A DNA stretch of 37,742 nt from JBDNFP01 sp041689775 (GTDB lineage Bacteria > Bacteroidota > Bacteroidia > Cytophagales > Spirosomataceae), in NCBI GenBank assembly GCA_041689775.1, contig JBDNFP010000368.1, forward strand, positions 1-37,742, given 5' to 3'. Position numbers and translations under genes: made by a program. Under the pieces are notes generated by a model. That model did no database searches. It saw nothing but the letters and a program-made list of their open reading frames with translations, and was not told where the DNA came from. This document shows, piece by piece, positions 1 to 8,555 of this stretch (position 1 is its first letter; every line of letters begins with the position of its first letter).

Positions 1-770
1 AGAGGCGGGTGCACAAAGACTACAAAGAACGAACCAACAGCAGTCTTTATGGCAGCGAAAAGAAACTTGACTTTGTGCTGATGTATCTCAAAGAAAACCC
101 CAATCAGAGTTACCATGGCTGTCTGTTCAGCATGTGCCAAGTTAAGGTTAGCCAGTGGGTGAGCTACCTTACACCGGTGTTGGAGGAGTCGCTGCGCCTG
201 CTGGGCTTCATGCCCCAGGCAGGCCACAGTTACCGCCACAGAGAGCCGAATACCGACTGTCTTCTAGTCGATATGACTGAAAGACAGGTTCCAAGGCGCT
301 AGGATTACGATGGTCAAAAGCAGGAATACAGCGGCAAGAAGAAACTCCACAGGGTCAAGAATATGGCCATCACAACCGCAGAAGGCTATATCCTTTACAT
401 GAGCCCCTGCTGTCGGGGGAGCATTCATGACAAAGCCTTGTGGGACTCGATTGATGTAGAACACACGCCGCTTAACCTGCTGGCGGACTTGGGTTTTGCG
501 GGTGTGGAGAAGGGGTATCCCAACGTAATACTACCCTACAAAAAACCAAGGAATGGACAGATCACGGACTTGCAAAAGAGCATCAACCGAGAGATCAGCA
601 AGATTAGAGTCAGAGTCGAGCATGCATTTGCAGGGGTGAAAAGACTGAAAATCATTAAGAATAAAATCCGACTTAGGAAGTATCATATCAGAGACAGCAT
701 GATGAATATTGCCGCTGCTTTGCACAACCTAAGGCATGTGTCTAGAAAACCAATAATAAACCATTCGTGA
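1..770 (+). pseudogene. IS5-family (DDE_Tnp_4-type) transposase, partial, with internal stop
   Basis: This is an insertion-sequence transposase that would cut and join the element's ends. The frame is open from the window edge to 770 except for a TAG at 300-302. Reading resumes in the same frame, so this is a nonsense change and not a frameshift. The N-terminal part (YGSEKKLDFVLMYLK, then FSMCQVKVSQWV) fits the helix-turn-helix found ahead of the DDE_Tnp_4 catalytic domain. Candidate catalytic residues are D in LLVDMTE, D in LLADLGFAG and E in RVEHAFAGVKRL. The stop lies just after the first Asp, in a segment where relatives usually read on into a YSGKKK motif (seen here as EYSGKKK). The true start lies upstream of the window; GTG at 9 is only the first in-window candidate. 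I could not identify the right terminal repeat after 770. The element is probably inactive unless the stop is suppressed. Confidence 0.85.
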
Positions 771-853
771 TAACCTTTAATAACCTTTTGTTTTAAGTTT
801 TGAAACTGCTTTTTTTGGACCGCATAAAAAACCCACAACACAAATTCTCAACG

Positions 854-2221
854 ATGTTCCTACGCCTTAGCCTATTCTTTGCATTATTCTCTTTACCCGC
901 TCTTGCCCAGATCACCATTCAATTTCCTACCTCTGGTATCGTTTTTCAACGGACTAATCAAAACTCCACAAAATTCTACCTATCAGGTACCTGCCCGAAT
1001 GATCTGGATAGAATTGAAGCAAAGCTACTCCCCCGATCCGAAGGACAAGGCATAGCTACCGATTGGCTATCAGTGGAAGCCAACCCGATTAGTGGGTACT
1101 ATTGTGGATCAATAACTGGTGAAGGCGGTTGGTATAATTTACTGGTCAGAGGTATAAAAAATGGCCAACCAATTGGGGAGGTAACTACCCTGGAAAAAGT
1201 AGGTATTGGGGAAGTATTTTTGATTGTTGGCCATTCCAATGCAGAGGGAGGTGCTAGTCCTAGCCTGGGTAGTAATGATGAAAGGGTGAATGGAATACAC
1301 TTCGAGCAAGGAAGCCAAATGCATACTCAGTATCTCCAAACTGCTGATACTACCTACCTACCCAACCAATATGGCCAATTCTGTATAACCTGCAGCTTAT
1401 CTCCTTTTGGAAATCCGTGGTATTGGACCCAATTGGGAGACTCCTTAGCTAGTAAGCTCAATGTGCCTATACTATTTTACGGCGCGGCATTTGGTGGTTC
1501 CAACATGGATCTGACGTACAAATCAGCTTATGATATTCCTTTTTCGCATGGTTTTATCAATTATTCTATCCGGATGCCCTACGTTAATATTAGAAACACC
1601 ATCAACAAGTATGTTCCCATGACGGGTTTACGAGGAATTTTATCTAGCCATGGGATCAATGACGCCGGTGGAACAACCGAAGAATTTTTCAATTACTCTT
1701 TGGGGGTAATTCAAAAAACCAGGCAAGAAGCACAACATGAAAAACTAGCATGGATGGTTGCCATTTCGGCTTACAACAATGGCGTAGCACAGCACATTGT
1801 CAATGCGCAGCATAGGGTAATTCAGGAAATTCCTGATACTTATCAAGGGCCTGATTTAAACATCATTACCAACGAAGGCAGGGTGGATAACCTCCACTTA
1901 AACGAAGATGGGCAACGTCTGGCGGCTATATATTGGTCAAATGCAATTATAAATAGTAATTTTCTTGCCCAATCTGAACCCATGCTAGCCAAACCAGTTC
2001 GGGTTTATATTCCTCCTTCTACCTTGCAATCGGGCAACTGGAACGATACCGGGATATGGTGTTGTGAAAAGGTTCCAAAAACGTCCGATGAGGTGTTCAT
2101 AAAGTTGGGACATACTATAAATATTGCATCGCCAGTCCAGATAAGAGCCTTGCATGCCTCGGGTAACTTAAGTATTCAGCAAGGTGGTTTTATTGAAATG
2201 GTGAATTCTCCAAGTCATTAA
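854..2221 (+). CDS. Secreted SGNH-hydrolase / sialate O-acetylesterase-like protein
   Basis: This is a probable extracytoplasmic carbohydrate esterase of about 455 residues. I chose ATG at 854 because it gives a clean signal peptide (MFLRLSLFFALFSLPALAQ); the reading frame is open further upstream from a TTG at 800. An N-terminal beta-rich segment precedes the catalytic block. GHSN at residues 126-129 (in GEVFLIVGHSNAEGG) corresponds to the GQSN nucleophile block of sialate-O-acetylesterase-like proteins, with Ser128 as nucleophile. Asp345 and His348 in VDNLHLNEDG form the expected DxxH pair. The last ~60 residues (GNWNDTGIWCCEKVP, DEVFIKLGHTINI) look like a short G8-like beta module, which may end early. 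It lies just downstream of a transposase and has no functional partner nearby. The exact substrate is unknown. Confidence 0.7.
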   Translation: MFLRLSLFFALFSLPALAQITIQFPTSGIVFQRTNQNSTKFYLSGTCPNDLDRIEAKLLPRSEGQGIATDWLSVEANPISGYYCGSITGEGGWYNLLVRGIKNGQPIGEVTTLEKVGIGEVFLIVGHSNAEGGASPSLGSNDERVNGIHFEQGSQMHTQYLQTADTTYLPNQYGQFCITCSLSPFGNPWYWTQLGDSLASKLNVPILFYGAAFGGSNMDLTYKSAYDIPFSHGFINYSIRMPYVNIRNTINKYVPMTGLRGILSSHGINDAGGTTEEFFNYSLGVIQKTRQEAQHEKLAWMVAISAYNNGVAQHIVNAQHRVIQEIPDTYQGPDLNIITNEGRVDNLHLNEDGQRLAAIYWSNAIINSNFLAQSEPMLAKPVRVYIPPSTLQSGNWNDTGIWCCEKVPKTSDEVFIKLGHTINIASPVQIRALHASGNLSIQQGGFIEMVNSPSH

Positions 2222-2291
2222 AAATAGTAGTTTGGAAGGTGTAGAATTCCAGTTCTTAAAAACTTTTTCGTTTACACTGATTCTTTGGCAG

Positions 2292-2327
2292 AAAACAAAA
2301 GGAGCCGAGGTGGTCGCACCCCGGCTT
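2292..2327 (-). terminator. Intrinsic terminator of the AMP nucleosidase gene
   Basis: On the minus strand, AGCCGGGG (2326-2319) pairs with CCTCGGCT (2310-2303) with one mismatch, followed by a T-rich run (the complement of AAACAAAA at 2293-2300). It lies about 30 nt past the stop codon of the minus-strand AMP nucleosidase gene. Confidence 0.65.
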
Positions 2328-2356
2328 CAATAGAATAACCACAAACAACTTATCTT

Positions 2357-3127
2357 TTACTCAAACCGAAGGTGCTTTACTGATTCACCAGACTCAGCCA
2401 ACTCAGTGAGCGAGTCTATGCCAATTTCTAAATGCTTTTGAACGTACTCGGCCGTCACCTTCCTATCGCTCTCTTCGGTTTTAACACCCTCAGGAATCAT
2501 TGGATTATCCGAAACGAGTAGTAAGGCACCGTGGGGTATAGAGTTGGCAAAGCCGACAATGAAGATAGTAGCCGTTTCCATATCGATGGCCAAAGCACGA
2601 ATATCTTTCAGGTATTCCTTGAAATCTTCATCATGCTCCCATATACGGCGGTTGGTAGTGTACACCGTACCGGTCCAATAATCCATTTCGTGCTTGGCAA
2701 TGCTGGACGAAACCGTACGTTGTAAGCGGAAAGAAGGTAATGCCGGAATCTCGGAAGGCATATAGTCATTGCTGGTGCCTTCTCCCCGAATTGCGGCGAT
2801 CGGAAGTACTAAATCACCCACCTGAGTTTTTTTTAAACCACCACATTTACCCAAAAAAAGTACTGCTTTTGGTGAAATGGCCGAAAGCAAATCCATGACG
2901 GTGGCCGCCATGGCACTACCCATTCCGAAATTTATAATGGTGATATTATTGGCCGTTGCCGTTTGAAAAGCCTTGCCATAACCCTTCACTTCCACTCCAA
3001 ATTTCTCGCTGAACATTGTCACGTAGTTCATGAAATTCGTCAATAGTATGTATTCACCAAATTCCTCAACCGGCGTACCGGTGTAGCGAGGTAGCCAGTT
3101 TATTACGATTTCTTCTTTGGTTGTCAT
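2357..3127 (-). CDS. amn: AMP nucleosidase
   Basis: This 256-residue cytoplasmic enzyme of the nucleoside phosphorylase (PNP_UDP_1) fold should hydrolyse AMP to adenine and ribose 5-phosphate. The core signatures are visible: FGMGSAMAATVMDLL, then VLFLGKCGGL around residues 90-100 for phosphate/ribose binding, AIDMETATIF for the purine-nucleoside Met-Glu pair, and LLLVSDNPMIPEGVKT with the catalytic Asp region. The length matches the short, single-domain AMP nucleosidases typical of Bacteroidota, not the ~480-residue E. coli Amn. It is a single gene with its own terminator, divergent from the next gene. Another nucleosidase specificity is possible, but the EGVKTEESD region strongly resembles annotated AMP nucleosidases. 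Confidence 0.88.
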   Translation of the reverse strand: MTTKEEIVINWLPRYTGTPVEEFGEYILLTNFMNYVTMFSEKFGVEVKGYGKAFQTATANNITIINFGMGSAMAATVMDLLSAISPKAVLFLGKCGGLKKTQVGDLVLPIAAIRGEGTSNDYMPSEIPALPSFRLQRTVSSSIAKHEMDYWTGTVYTTNRRIWEHDEDFKEYLKDIRALAIDMETATIFIVGFANSIPHGALLLVSDNPMIPEGVKTEESDRKVTAEYVQKHLEIGIDSLTELAESGESVKHLRFE

Positions 3128-3171
3128 GGGTTGTTATGATATGAAATTTGTATTTTTTTGTAGTTTCGGCC

Positions 3172-3615
3172 ATGGAATCATTGAACCTGCCTCCCTTTGA
3201 GCACAAAGTTAAAGAGCTAAACGGGAAACCCTATATTTATGATATTATTCGAAGGAAATATATCATGCTTACTCCCGAAGAATGGGTAAGGCAACACATG
3301 ATTCATTTGCTGATCAATCACTATAAATATCCCAAATCACTATTTGCTGTAGAAACCGGACTTTATTACAATAAGATGGCCAAGCGGCAGGATATTATGG
3401 TACTAAATACCGACGGGGTTCCGCATTTATTGATTGAATGTAAGTCTCCCGATATAAAACTTTCCCAAGCTACCTTTGCCCAGATCGCCCGGTATAATTT
3501 TACACTTCAACCCGATTTTTTGGCTATCACCAACGGTCTTTACCATTACTGTTTTACGGTAAAAAGTGGTCAAATTGAGTACCTGCCCGACTTCCCTCCG
3601 TTTGAAAGAAAATAG
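3172..3615 (+). CDS. Solo HsdR N-terminal-like (PD-(D/E)XK) protein
   Basis: This 147-residue protein resembles the stand-alone type I restriction enzyme R N-terminal domain (HSDR_N_2). I chose ATG at 3172 over the upstream in-frame TTG at 3148 because the family begins near MESLNLPPFEHK. The nuclease-like core is visible: KMAKRQDIMVLN supplies the Asp, and LLIECKSPDIKLS supplies the E-x-K part of the PD-(D/E)XK motif. No helicase, methylase or specificity subunit lies nearby, so it is not part of a restriction system here. Single-domain versions are common in Bacteroidota next to housekeeping genes, and their function is not established. It is divergent from amn, with only 44 nt between the two starts. 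Confidence 0.75.
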   Translation: MESLNLPPFEHKVKELNGKPYIYDIIRRKYIMLTPEEWVRQHMIHLLINHYKYPKSLFAVETGLYYNKMAKRQDIMVLNTDGVPHLLIECKSPDIKLSQATFAQIARYNFTLQPDFLAITNGLYHYCFTVKSGQIEYLPDFPPFERK

Positions 3616-3616
3616 C

Positions 3617-3651
3617 AAAGGCCCATCTAACGTAATGTCAGACGGGCCTTT
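3617..3651. terminator. Bidirectional terminator between the HsdR-N-like gene and yceI
   Basis: AAAGGCCCATCTAAC (3617-3631) pairs with GTCAGACGGGCCTTT (3637-3651) across a 5-nt loop, with two G-U-type pairs. A/T-rich ends on both sides allow it to serve both converging genes. Confidence 0.75.
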
Positions 3652-3672
3652 ACGAACCTTAAAAAGAGTCTT

Positions 3673-4287
3673 TTATTTGGCAGCTACCAGATTCACTTCG
3701 ATGGTAAAGTCATCGTAAACCAAGTTGTCGCCTAGAGTAGCAGCATCAAAGAATGACTTTGAACGAAACTTCATGTCGTACTTCGCCCGGTCTACTACCA
3801 TGGTACCTTTTACGCTTGCACCACTAATGGAGGGGGTCACTGTAACAGGAAACGTAATAGGTTTTGTAATACCTTTGATTGTAAGATTTCCACTGACGTC
3901 ATATACTCCGCCAGCTTTTGCTACTGCCTTCGTCATGGTAAAATTAGCCGTTGGATTTTTCTCTACTGCAAAGAAATCATCCGACTTCAAGTGACCTAAT
4001 AGCTTAGCATTATATACCTTATCGGTCAAATCTTCAACCACGATGCTGCTCATATCAGCCACAAATGATCCACCGGTCAGTTTTAAACCATCTAAGGTAA
4101 ATGAACCTGAATTTAAGTTGATTGTACCAAAGTGCTCACCGGTCACTTTCTTTCCATTCCACTTTAATGTACTCTTGGACGCGTCTACTTTGTAGGTAGT
4201 AGCTTTTGTTCCCTCTTCGGCGCTAGCAACGTTTGTAAGTAGCATCACGGCAGCCATCATTCCGGCAATTTGTTTCACAATTTTCAT
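3673..4287 (-). CDS. YceI-family periplasmic protein
   Basis: This 204-residue exported protein has a signal peptide (MKIVKQIAGMMAAVMLLTNVASA) and a YceI-like lipocalin barrel. Family marks are TYKVDASKSTLKWNGKKVTG, the GGSFVADMSSIVVEDL strand pair, HLKSDDFFAVEKNPTANF, and a C-terminal DDFTIEVNLVA strand. YceI proteins bind isoprenoid/quinone-like or other long-chain lipids in the periplasm and are often linked to acid, osmotic or oxidative stress. The gene follows a marR gene by 53 nt on the same strand, so the two are probably co-transcribed and YceI is probably a target of that repressor. The exact ligand cannot be read from the sequence. Confidence 0.88.
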   Translation of the reverse strand: MKIVKQIAGMMAAVMLLTNVASAEEGTKATTYKVDASKSTLKWNGKKVTGEHFGTINLNSGSFTLDGLKLTGGSFVADMSSIVVEDLTDKVYNAKLLGHLKSDDFFAVEKNPTANFTMTKAVAKAGGVYDVSGNLTIKGITKPITFPVTVTPSISGASVKGTMVVDRAKYDMKFRSKSFFDAATLGDNLVYDDFTIEVNLVAAK

Positions 4288-4340
4288 AGACTTGAATAGG
4301 TGTTTGTTGTAAGTAATTATTGTTATGGTTTAATTTTCAA

Positions 4341-4796
4341 CTAATTAGATCGACGTAATTTATCCAGTACTTTACTTACTGTTTCCGCCTCTTCGGGTGT
4401 TATTACGTCCATCTCGTTTTCAAGATCAAGAATCAACGGGTCTATTTCTTTCAGTAATTCAAGGCCTTTCTCCGTTATCAATACGTCCACCGCCCGACGG
4501 TCTGCCTCGCAGGATTTTCGAACAAGCAGCTCCTTTGCCAAAAGTTTATCAACTAGCCTGGAAGCATTGGATGTTTTGTCCAGCATACGGTCAGCGATGG
4601 CATTAACCTTCATCGGTGTCGGATGATGCCCTCTTAGTATTCGCAAAACGTTATACTGTTGAGTTGTAAGATCATAACCCCGTAACAATTCAAGCTGCTG
4701 ATAAATCATCCAATTTGCCGTATACACGAGGTTTATGGTTAACCTTTGGTAAGCTGATCTGAATTTCTTTTGCTTAATATCGTTTTCTATGGACAT
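4341..4796 (-). CDS. MarR-family transcriptional regulator
   Basis: This is a 151-residue winged-helix regulator. The DNA-binding part is clear: LTTQQYNVLRILRGHHP, then MKVNAIADRMLDKTSNASRLVDKLLAKELLVRKSCEADRR, which contains the recognition helix and the wing (DRRAVDVLITEKG). N- and C-terminal helices would form the dimer interface. It is the first gene of a two-gene unit with yceI, so it probably regulates itself and yceI in response to a small phenolic, oxidative or quinone-like signal. That response is inference from the family. The 5' region holds two copies, in opposite orientation, of an AGTCCGACA-containing sequence that could be its operators. Confidence 0.9.
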   Translation of the reverse strand: MSIENDIKQKKFRSAYQRLTINLVYTANWMIYQQLELLRGYDLTTQQYNVLRILRGHHPTPMKVNAIADRMLDKTSNASRLVDKLLAKELLVRKSCEADRRAVDVLITEKGLELLKEIDPLILDLENEMDVITPEEAETVSKVLDKLRRSN

Positions 4797-4823
4797 ATTT
4801 ATGAATCTTTGAGCCTAGGAGTC

Positions 4824-4974
4824 TGTCGGACTTAAATAAATAGAGTATAGAAAAGTGTGCAAAAATCAAATGAAAGCGATTTTTGACCCTTCTACATTTC
4901 AATATTTGAAGGTGAAAGAGTGTACTTAGTTGTTAATATTGAATTCTCAGCGGTCAAATGTGTTGAGTCCGACA
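4824..4974. repeat. Inverted pair of TTRAGTCCGACA sites, possible MarR operators
   Basis: TGTCGGACTTAA at 4824-4835 and TTGAGTCCGACA at 4963-4974 are inverted copies with one mismatch, 127 nt apart. Both fall between the candidate marR promoter and the marR start. The second copy also sits inside GTGT...ACAC half-sites. An operator role is inferred only from position. Confidence 0.35.
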
Positions 4975-4996
4975 CACTACTAGTTGATTTGCCCAA

Positions 4997-5028
4997 CAAA
5001 TATAATGTTAATACATTTAATGTGCCAA
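4997..5028 (-). promoter_or_regulatory. Candidate Bacteroidota-type promoter for marR-yceI
   Basis: On the minus strand, TTG (5028-5026) is followed after 21 nt by TATATTTG (5004-4997), an exact match to the TAnnTTTG -7 element of Bacteroidota housekeeping promoters. Transcription would begin near 4990, giving a leader of about 190 nt that contains the inverted sites. Confidence 0.4.
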
Positions 5029-5141
5029 CATTTATTTACTTTACTTTGTTCAGACAACCTCACTTATTTTTTCAACAGCCTAATTAGTTGCTCCTTCATT
5101 AGACTAAAAGCGGCCTTTGTACTGATAAAACTTGCCACTTT

Positions 5142-5723
5142 ATGAATATTCCACTTAACCGTCCACTCGTTCTAGCGTCTAACTCCCCCCGTCGCCGGCA
5201 GCTTCTGACGGATGCTGGCTTTAAATTTACCGTTGAGGTTCGCCCTACGGATGAACTGTTTCCGGATGAAATGCTCCCAATAGAAGTGCCTGCCTTCCTG
5301 GCTCGCCATAAAGCAGAGCAGTTTTCAAAAGGTATCAAAGAACAATTGATCCTTTGTGCAGATACCATCGTGGTTATAAACGATAGTATACTCAACAAAC
5401 CTGCTGATGACCGGGAAGCTTTTGAAATGTTACAATCACTTTCGGGCACAACGCACGAGGTAATCACGGGTATTTGTTTGTTAACCAACGAGTACGTCAT
5501 TACGAAAACTGATATTGCCAAAGTTATGTTTCGACAACTCACCAATAAGGAGATTGATTTTTACGTACAATCCCAAAAGCCTTTTGATAAAGCCGGGGCA
5601 TATGGCATTCAGGAATGGATCGGAATGGTTGGAATCGAGCGGATCGAAGGATCCTACTACACGATCATGGGTTTACCCACCCACTTGGTTTATCAACTCC
5701 TTTCTCCCTACTTCTCTAGGTAA
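5142..5723 (+). CDS. maf: Maf-family nucleotide pyrophosphatase
   Basis: This 193-residue cytoplasmic house-cleaning enzyme hydrolyses non-canonical or pyrimidine nucleoside triphosphates (dTTP/UTP type) to monophosphate and pyrophosphate. The Maf signature begins at residue 12 (ASNSPRRRQLL). Further family blocks are ILCADTIVV with the catalytic Asp, KPADDREAFEMLQSLSGTTHEVITG, and the C-terminal DKAGAYGIQEWIG segment. Length and order are normal. It precedes the GH13 gene by 31 nt on the same strand, so the two may be co-transcribed. The DKAGAYGIQ block is shared by the dTTP/UTP group; substrate choice is otherwise family inference. Confidence 0.9.
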   Translation: MNIPLNRPLVLASNSPRRRQLLTDAGFKFTVEVRPTDELFPDEMLPIEVPAFLARHKAEQFSKGIKEQLILCADTIVVINDSILNKPADDREAFEMLQSLSGTTHEVITGICLLTNEYVITKTDIAKVMFRQLTNKEIDFYVQSQKPFDKAGAYGIQEWIGMVGIERIEGSYYTIMGLPTHLVYQLLSPYFSR

Positions 5724-5754
5724 AATCTCTCTTTGAACTTACGCTATCAGTAAC

Positions 5755-7296
5755 ATGCCAAACCACACAACCCACTCAGCTAGGATCCCACTCGTATGCT
5801 ACGAAATTTTTGTAAGGTCATTCTGTGACTCCAACCGGGATGGTATTGGTGACCTCAACGGCATCACATCCAAGCTGGATTACCTGCAAGAGCTAGGCAT
5901 TGAGGCCATTTGGCTGAGTCCGATTCAACCCTCACCAAGCTACCATAAGTACGACGTAACCGATTATTACGGAATTGATCGGGAATATGGTACCCTAGAT
6001 GATTTCAAGAACTTACTCGCCGAAGTACACAAACGAGGGATGGCTTTGTACATGGACCTCGTTATCAATCACACCAGCAGCCAACACGAGTGGTTTAAGC
6101 AAGCCAGAAAAGATCCCGATAGTCAATACCGCCAGTACTATTGGTGGATGAATCCTGATAAAATTGAAGCTTTGGGGGTTGCAGAACGGGAAGTGACCGA
6201 CGACGCCCACGTGATTTACCCCTGGCACAGCATTAAGGGTGATGCTCAGAAGTACTACGCCATGTTTTGGAAAGAAATGCCTGATCTGAATTATGATTAC
6301 CCACCCCTGAGAGATGAAGTGTATAAGATCGTCCGGTATTGGCTCCGAGAAATCGGGGTGGATGGTTTTCGGCTGGATGCCGCCCGTCATATCTATCCTA
6401 CCTGGCTGAAAGAAAAAAATCTGGCATTTTGGGAAGAGTTTGGGAAAGTTGCTGAGGAAGCTAAACCCAATGCCTATACCGTAGGGGAAGTATGGGCAAA
6501 AGCAGATGAAGTTGCTCCTTATTTTAAGGGGTTGAAGGCAAATTTTCATTTTGATTTGAGCACCGCGATCCAAAAGATGATCAAAACAAAACGGGACACC
6601 GGCATCGTGCATGCTCTAATGCATGATTACTCGCTTTTTGGAACGCATAACCCTAACTTCATTGATGCCACCATGATCACCAATCACGATCAAGTTAGAA
6701 TCGGTAGTATCGCCCACGGGAGTATTGCCCAGATGAAACTGGCGGCGGCTATTCTCCTGACCCTACCCGGCCAGCCTTATATCTATTATGGGGAAGAAAT
6801 TGGAATGCTGGGCATCAAGCCGGATGAACACATCCGGGAGCCCTTCCTGTGGACTGACCATCGCAATGATCCCCAACGAGCACTCTGGCAAAAACCTGTT
6901 TATTCGCGTCGGAGGTCCGTTCGTTCCGTATCACAACAAATCGGTGATCCTGACTCCCTGTTGAATCACTACAAGAGTCTGATTAGTCTTCGGAAGACCT
7001 TTCCTTCCCTGGGCCAGGTACTTCACCCTAACTTACAACCAGCATTACCTCACCAAAGCCACCGTAAGTACATTCTGGCGTATTACCGCCCAAACCTTAC
7101 AGAACCATTTCTGATCATCCACAACCTTTCGGATAAAAACAGAAAGGTGGTACTTGATGACGAAGCAAAACGATTTGAACATATTGTATTCCAGAGCAAT
7201 GGTGATAGTGAATTTCACCCAACTTATTTAGTGCTTCCCCCCTTTGGAAGTATAATTTTATCTGGTAATGAAGTAAACGGAGGAATTATTCAATAA
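5755..7296 (+). CDS. GH13-family alpha-amylase / alpha-glucosidase-type enzyme
   Basis: This 513-residue (beta/alpha)8 glycoside hydrolase acts on alpha-glucans or malto-oligosaccharides. The four GH13 regions are in order: D101 to H106 (DLVINH), GFRLDAARH with the nucleophile Asp208, VGEVWA with the acid/base Glu245, and TNHDQV with the transition-state Asp312. The YHKYDVTDYYGIDREYGTLDDF block is typical of the oligosaccharide-acting branch. No signal peptide is visible, so it is probably cytoplasmic and acts on imported or stored glucan fragments. A C-terminal beta domain follows from about residue 420. The split between alpha-amylase and alpha-glucosidase activity cannot be settled by eye. 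It is preceded by maf and followed 139 nt later by an SMP-30-like gene. Confidence 0.88.
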   Translation: MPNHTTHSARIPLVCYEIFVRSFCDSNRDGIGDLNGITSKLDYLQELGIEAIWLSPIQPSPSYHKYDVTDYYGIDREYGTLDDFKNLLAEVHKRGMALYMDLVINHTSSQHEWFKQARKDPDSQYRQYYWWMNPDKIEALGVAEREVTDDAHVIYPWHSIKGDAQKYYAMFWKEMPDLNYDYPPLRDEVYKIVRYWLREIGVDGFRLDAARHIYPTWLKEKNLAFWEEFGKVAEEAKPNAYTVGEVWAKADEVAPYFKGLKANFHFDLSTAIQKMIKTKRDTGIVHALMHDYSLFGTHNPNFIDATMITNHDQVRIGSIAHGSIAQMKLAAAILLTLPGQPYIYYGEEIGMLGIKPDEHIREPFLWTDHRNDPQRALWQKPVYSRRRSVRSVSQQIGDPDSLLNHYKSLISLRKTFPSLGQVLHPNLQPALPHQSHRKYILAYYRPNLTEPFLIIHNLSDKNRKVVLDDEAKRFEHIVFQSNGDSEFHPTYLVLPPFGSIILSGNEVNGGIIQ

Positions 7297-7435
7297 CTAA
7301 TCATTCTACGTTTACTTAACGTAAATAAGTCACTTGGTTCTAGGTATATTTTTTGATTTAAAGTAAATTAAGGCCTAAAAAATGGTGGCGTTCTACAATC
7401 AGACGAAACTACCAAAGTTTCTTGTCAAAACTTAC

Positions 7436-8464
7436 ATGAATATGCGAAGATATTTTTACCAAAGCCTTCTGGTATGTCTACTAGTACTTAACTACTCACA
7501 AAATCAAGCACAACCTATGTACCCAACCATGGGAAAGGTCGTATACGATGACCCCCAGCTCGAGAAACTACTCCCAAAAACAAGTACTCTGGAAGTTTTA
7601 GCAACCGGATTTGTCTGGTCAGAAGGACCGCTCTGGATCAAAGAGGGCGGCTACCTGCTTTTTTCCGATGTCCCCGCAAATACAATATTTAAGTGGGATG
7701 AAAAACAGGGTATTTCCGTTTTCCTGAAACCTTCGGGCTATACGGGGACCGGTACGTATAGTAACGAACCCGGGAGTAATGGTTTAACGTTAGATGATCA
7801 GGGAAGGTTGGTAGCCTGTGAACATGGGGACCGGCGGGTCACGGTCATGCCGCTTTCAGGTGGAGGAAAATATACCCTCGCCGATCGATACAAGGGAAAA
7901 CGTTTTAATAGCCCGAATGATGTAGTCCAACACACCGGAAACGGTAGTTACTATTTTACTGACCCACCCTATGGTTTGGCTCAGCTTGACAAAGATTCAA
8001 GCCGGGAACTTGCTGTTTTTGGGGTGTATCGTATAGCTCCTGACGGCACTGTCACGCTTCTGATTGATAATCTTACCCGGCCCAATGGATTAGCGTTTTC
8101 ACCCGATGGAAAAACACTCTATGTAGCGCAGTCAGATCCAGAAAAAGCGATCTGGATGTCGTACCCGGTGTTAGATAACGGCAATCTGGGAGATGGAACG
8201 CTTTTCTTTGACGCTACTCCAATGAGCAGAAAAGGAATGCAGGGACTGCCCGACGGACTTAAAATTGATCAAGACGGTAATCTTTGGGCCACGGGTCCGG
8301 GGGGGGTATTGGTCTTAAACCCGAGTGGTAAGCTCCTGGGCAGGATCGATACCGGACAGGCGACCGCCAACTGTGCCTGGGGAGATGATGGTAGTACCTT
8401 GTATATAACAGCCGATGGGTATATCTGTCGGATCAAAACTCAGACCAAGGGCGCTGGCTGGTGA
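7436..8464 (+). CDS. Secreted SMP-30/gluconolactonase-like beta-propeller protein
   Basis: This is a six-bladed beta-propeller of about 342 residues in the SMP-30/gluconolactonase/LRE family, which contains metal-dependent lactonases that open sugar lactones. I prefer ATG at 7436 because it starts a signal peptide (MRRYFYQSLLVCLLVLNYSQNQAQ, after two residues). An in-frame ATG at 7382 would add 18 residues in front of it. Conserved family marks are FVWSEGPLWI with the metal-binding Glu, NSPNDVV, LTRPNGLAFSPDGKTLYV and GLPDGLKIDQDGNLWATGPGGV with the catalytic Asp. Export implies a role on extracellular or periplasmic sugars. Lactonase activity is a family inference. Confidence 0.82.
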   Translation: MNMRRYFYQSLLVCLLVLNYSQNQAQPMYPTMGKVVYDDPQLEKLLPKTSTLEVLATGFVWSEGPLWIKEGGYLLFSDVPANTIFKWDEKQGISVFLKPSGYTGTGTYSNEPGSNGLTLDDQGRLVACEHGDRRVTVMPLSGGGKYTLADRYKGKRFNSPNDVVQHTGNGSYYFTDPPYGLAQLDKDSSRELAVFGVYRIAPDGTVTLLIDNLTRPNGLAFSPDGKTLYVAQSDPEKAIWMSYPVLDNGNLGDGTLFFDATPMSRKGMQGLPDGLKIDQDGNLWATGPGGVLVLNPSGKLLGRIDTGQATANCAWGDDGSTLYITADGYICRIKTQTKGAGW

Positions 8465-8507
8465 GTAAAAGTATTTCAAGAGTCAACTTTGATAAATGAT
8501 TCTATCT

Positions 8508-8520
8508 CACGAACTTCGTG
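8508..8520. other. Short palindrome CACGAACTTCGTG ahead of the PBP2 gene
   Basis: This is a perfect odd-length 13-nt palindrome (CACGAA, C, TTCGTG), 35 nt upstream of the PBP2 start. It could be a protein-binding site for the elongation operon or simply chance; no second copy was seen in the window. Confidence 0.25.
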
Positions 8521-8555
8521 GCGAATGTTGTAGGTAATGGAATTTTTTGTGTGGA

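Larger units (their letters stand above)
4797..5141. other. 345-nt divergent intergenic region marR / maf
   Basis: No open frame of note is present. It holds a minus-strand promoter candidate (4997-5028) and two inverted copies of a 12-nt sequence (4824-4835 and 4963-4974), described separately. I see no clear consensus promoter for the plus-strand maf gene; TTACTTTG just before 5052 is a one-mismatch match to the -7 box. Confidence 0.6.

Noticed and set aside
3172..3615. A restriction-modification or defence system around the HsdR-N-like gene
   Set aside because: There is no methylase, specificity or helicase subunit within reach, and AMP nucleosidase next to it is of the normal metabolic type.
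4824..4974. The inverted sites as ends of a small mobile element
   Set aside because: Homology is only 12 nt, there is no flanking target duplication, and the region contains a plausible promoter leader.
6013..6612. A 199-codon minus-strand open frame inside the GH13 gene
   Set aside because: It is antisense to conserved GH13 motifs and has no family features.
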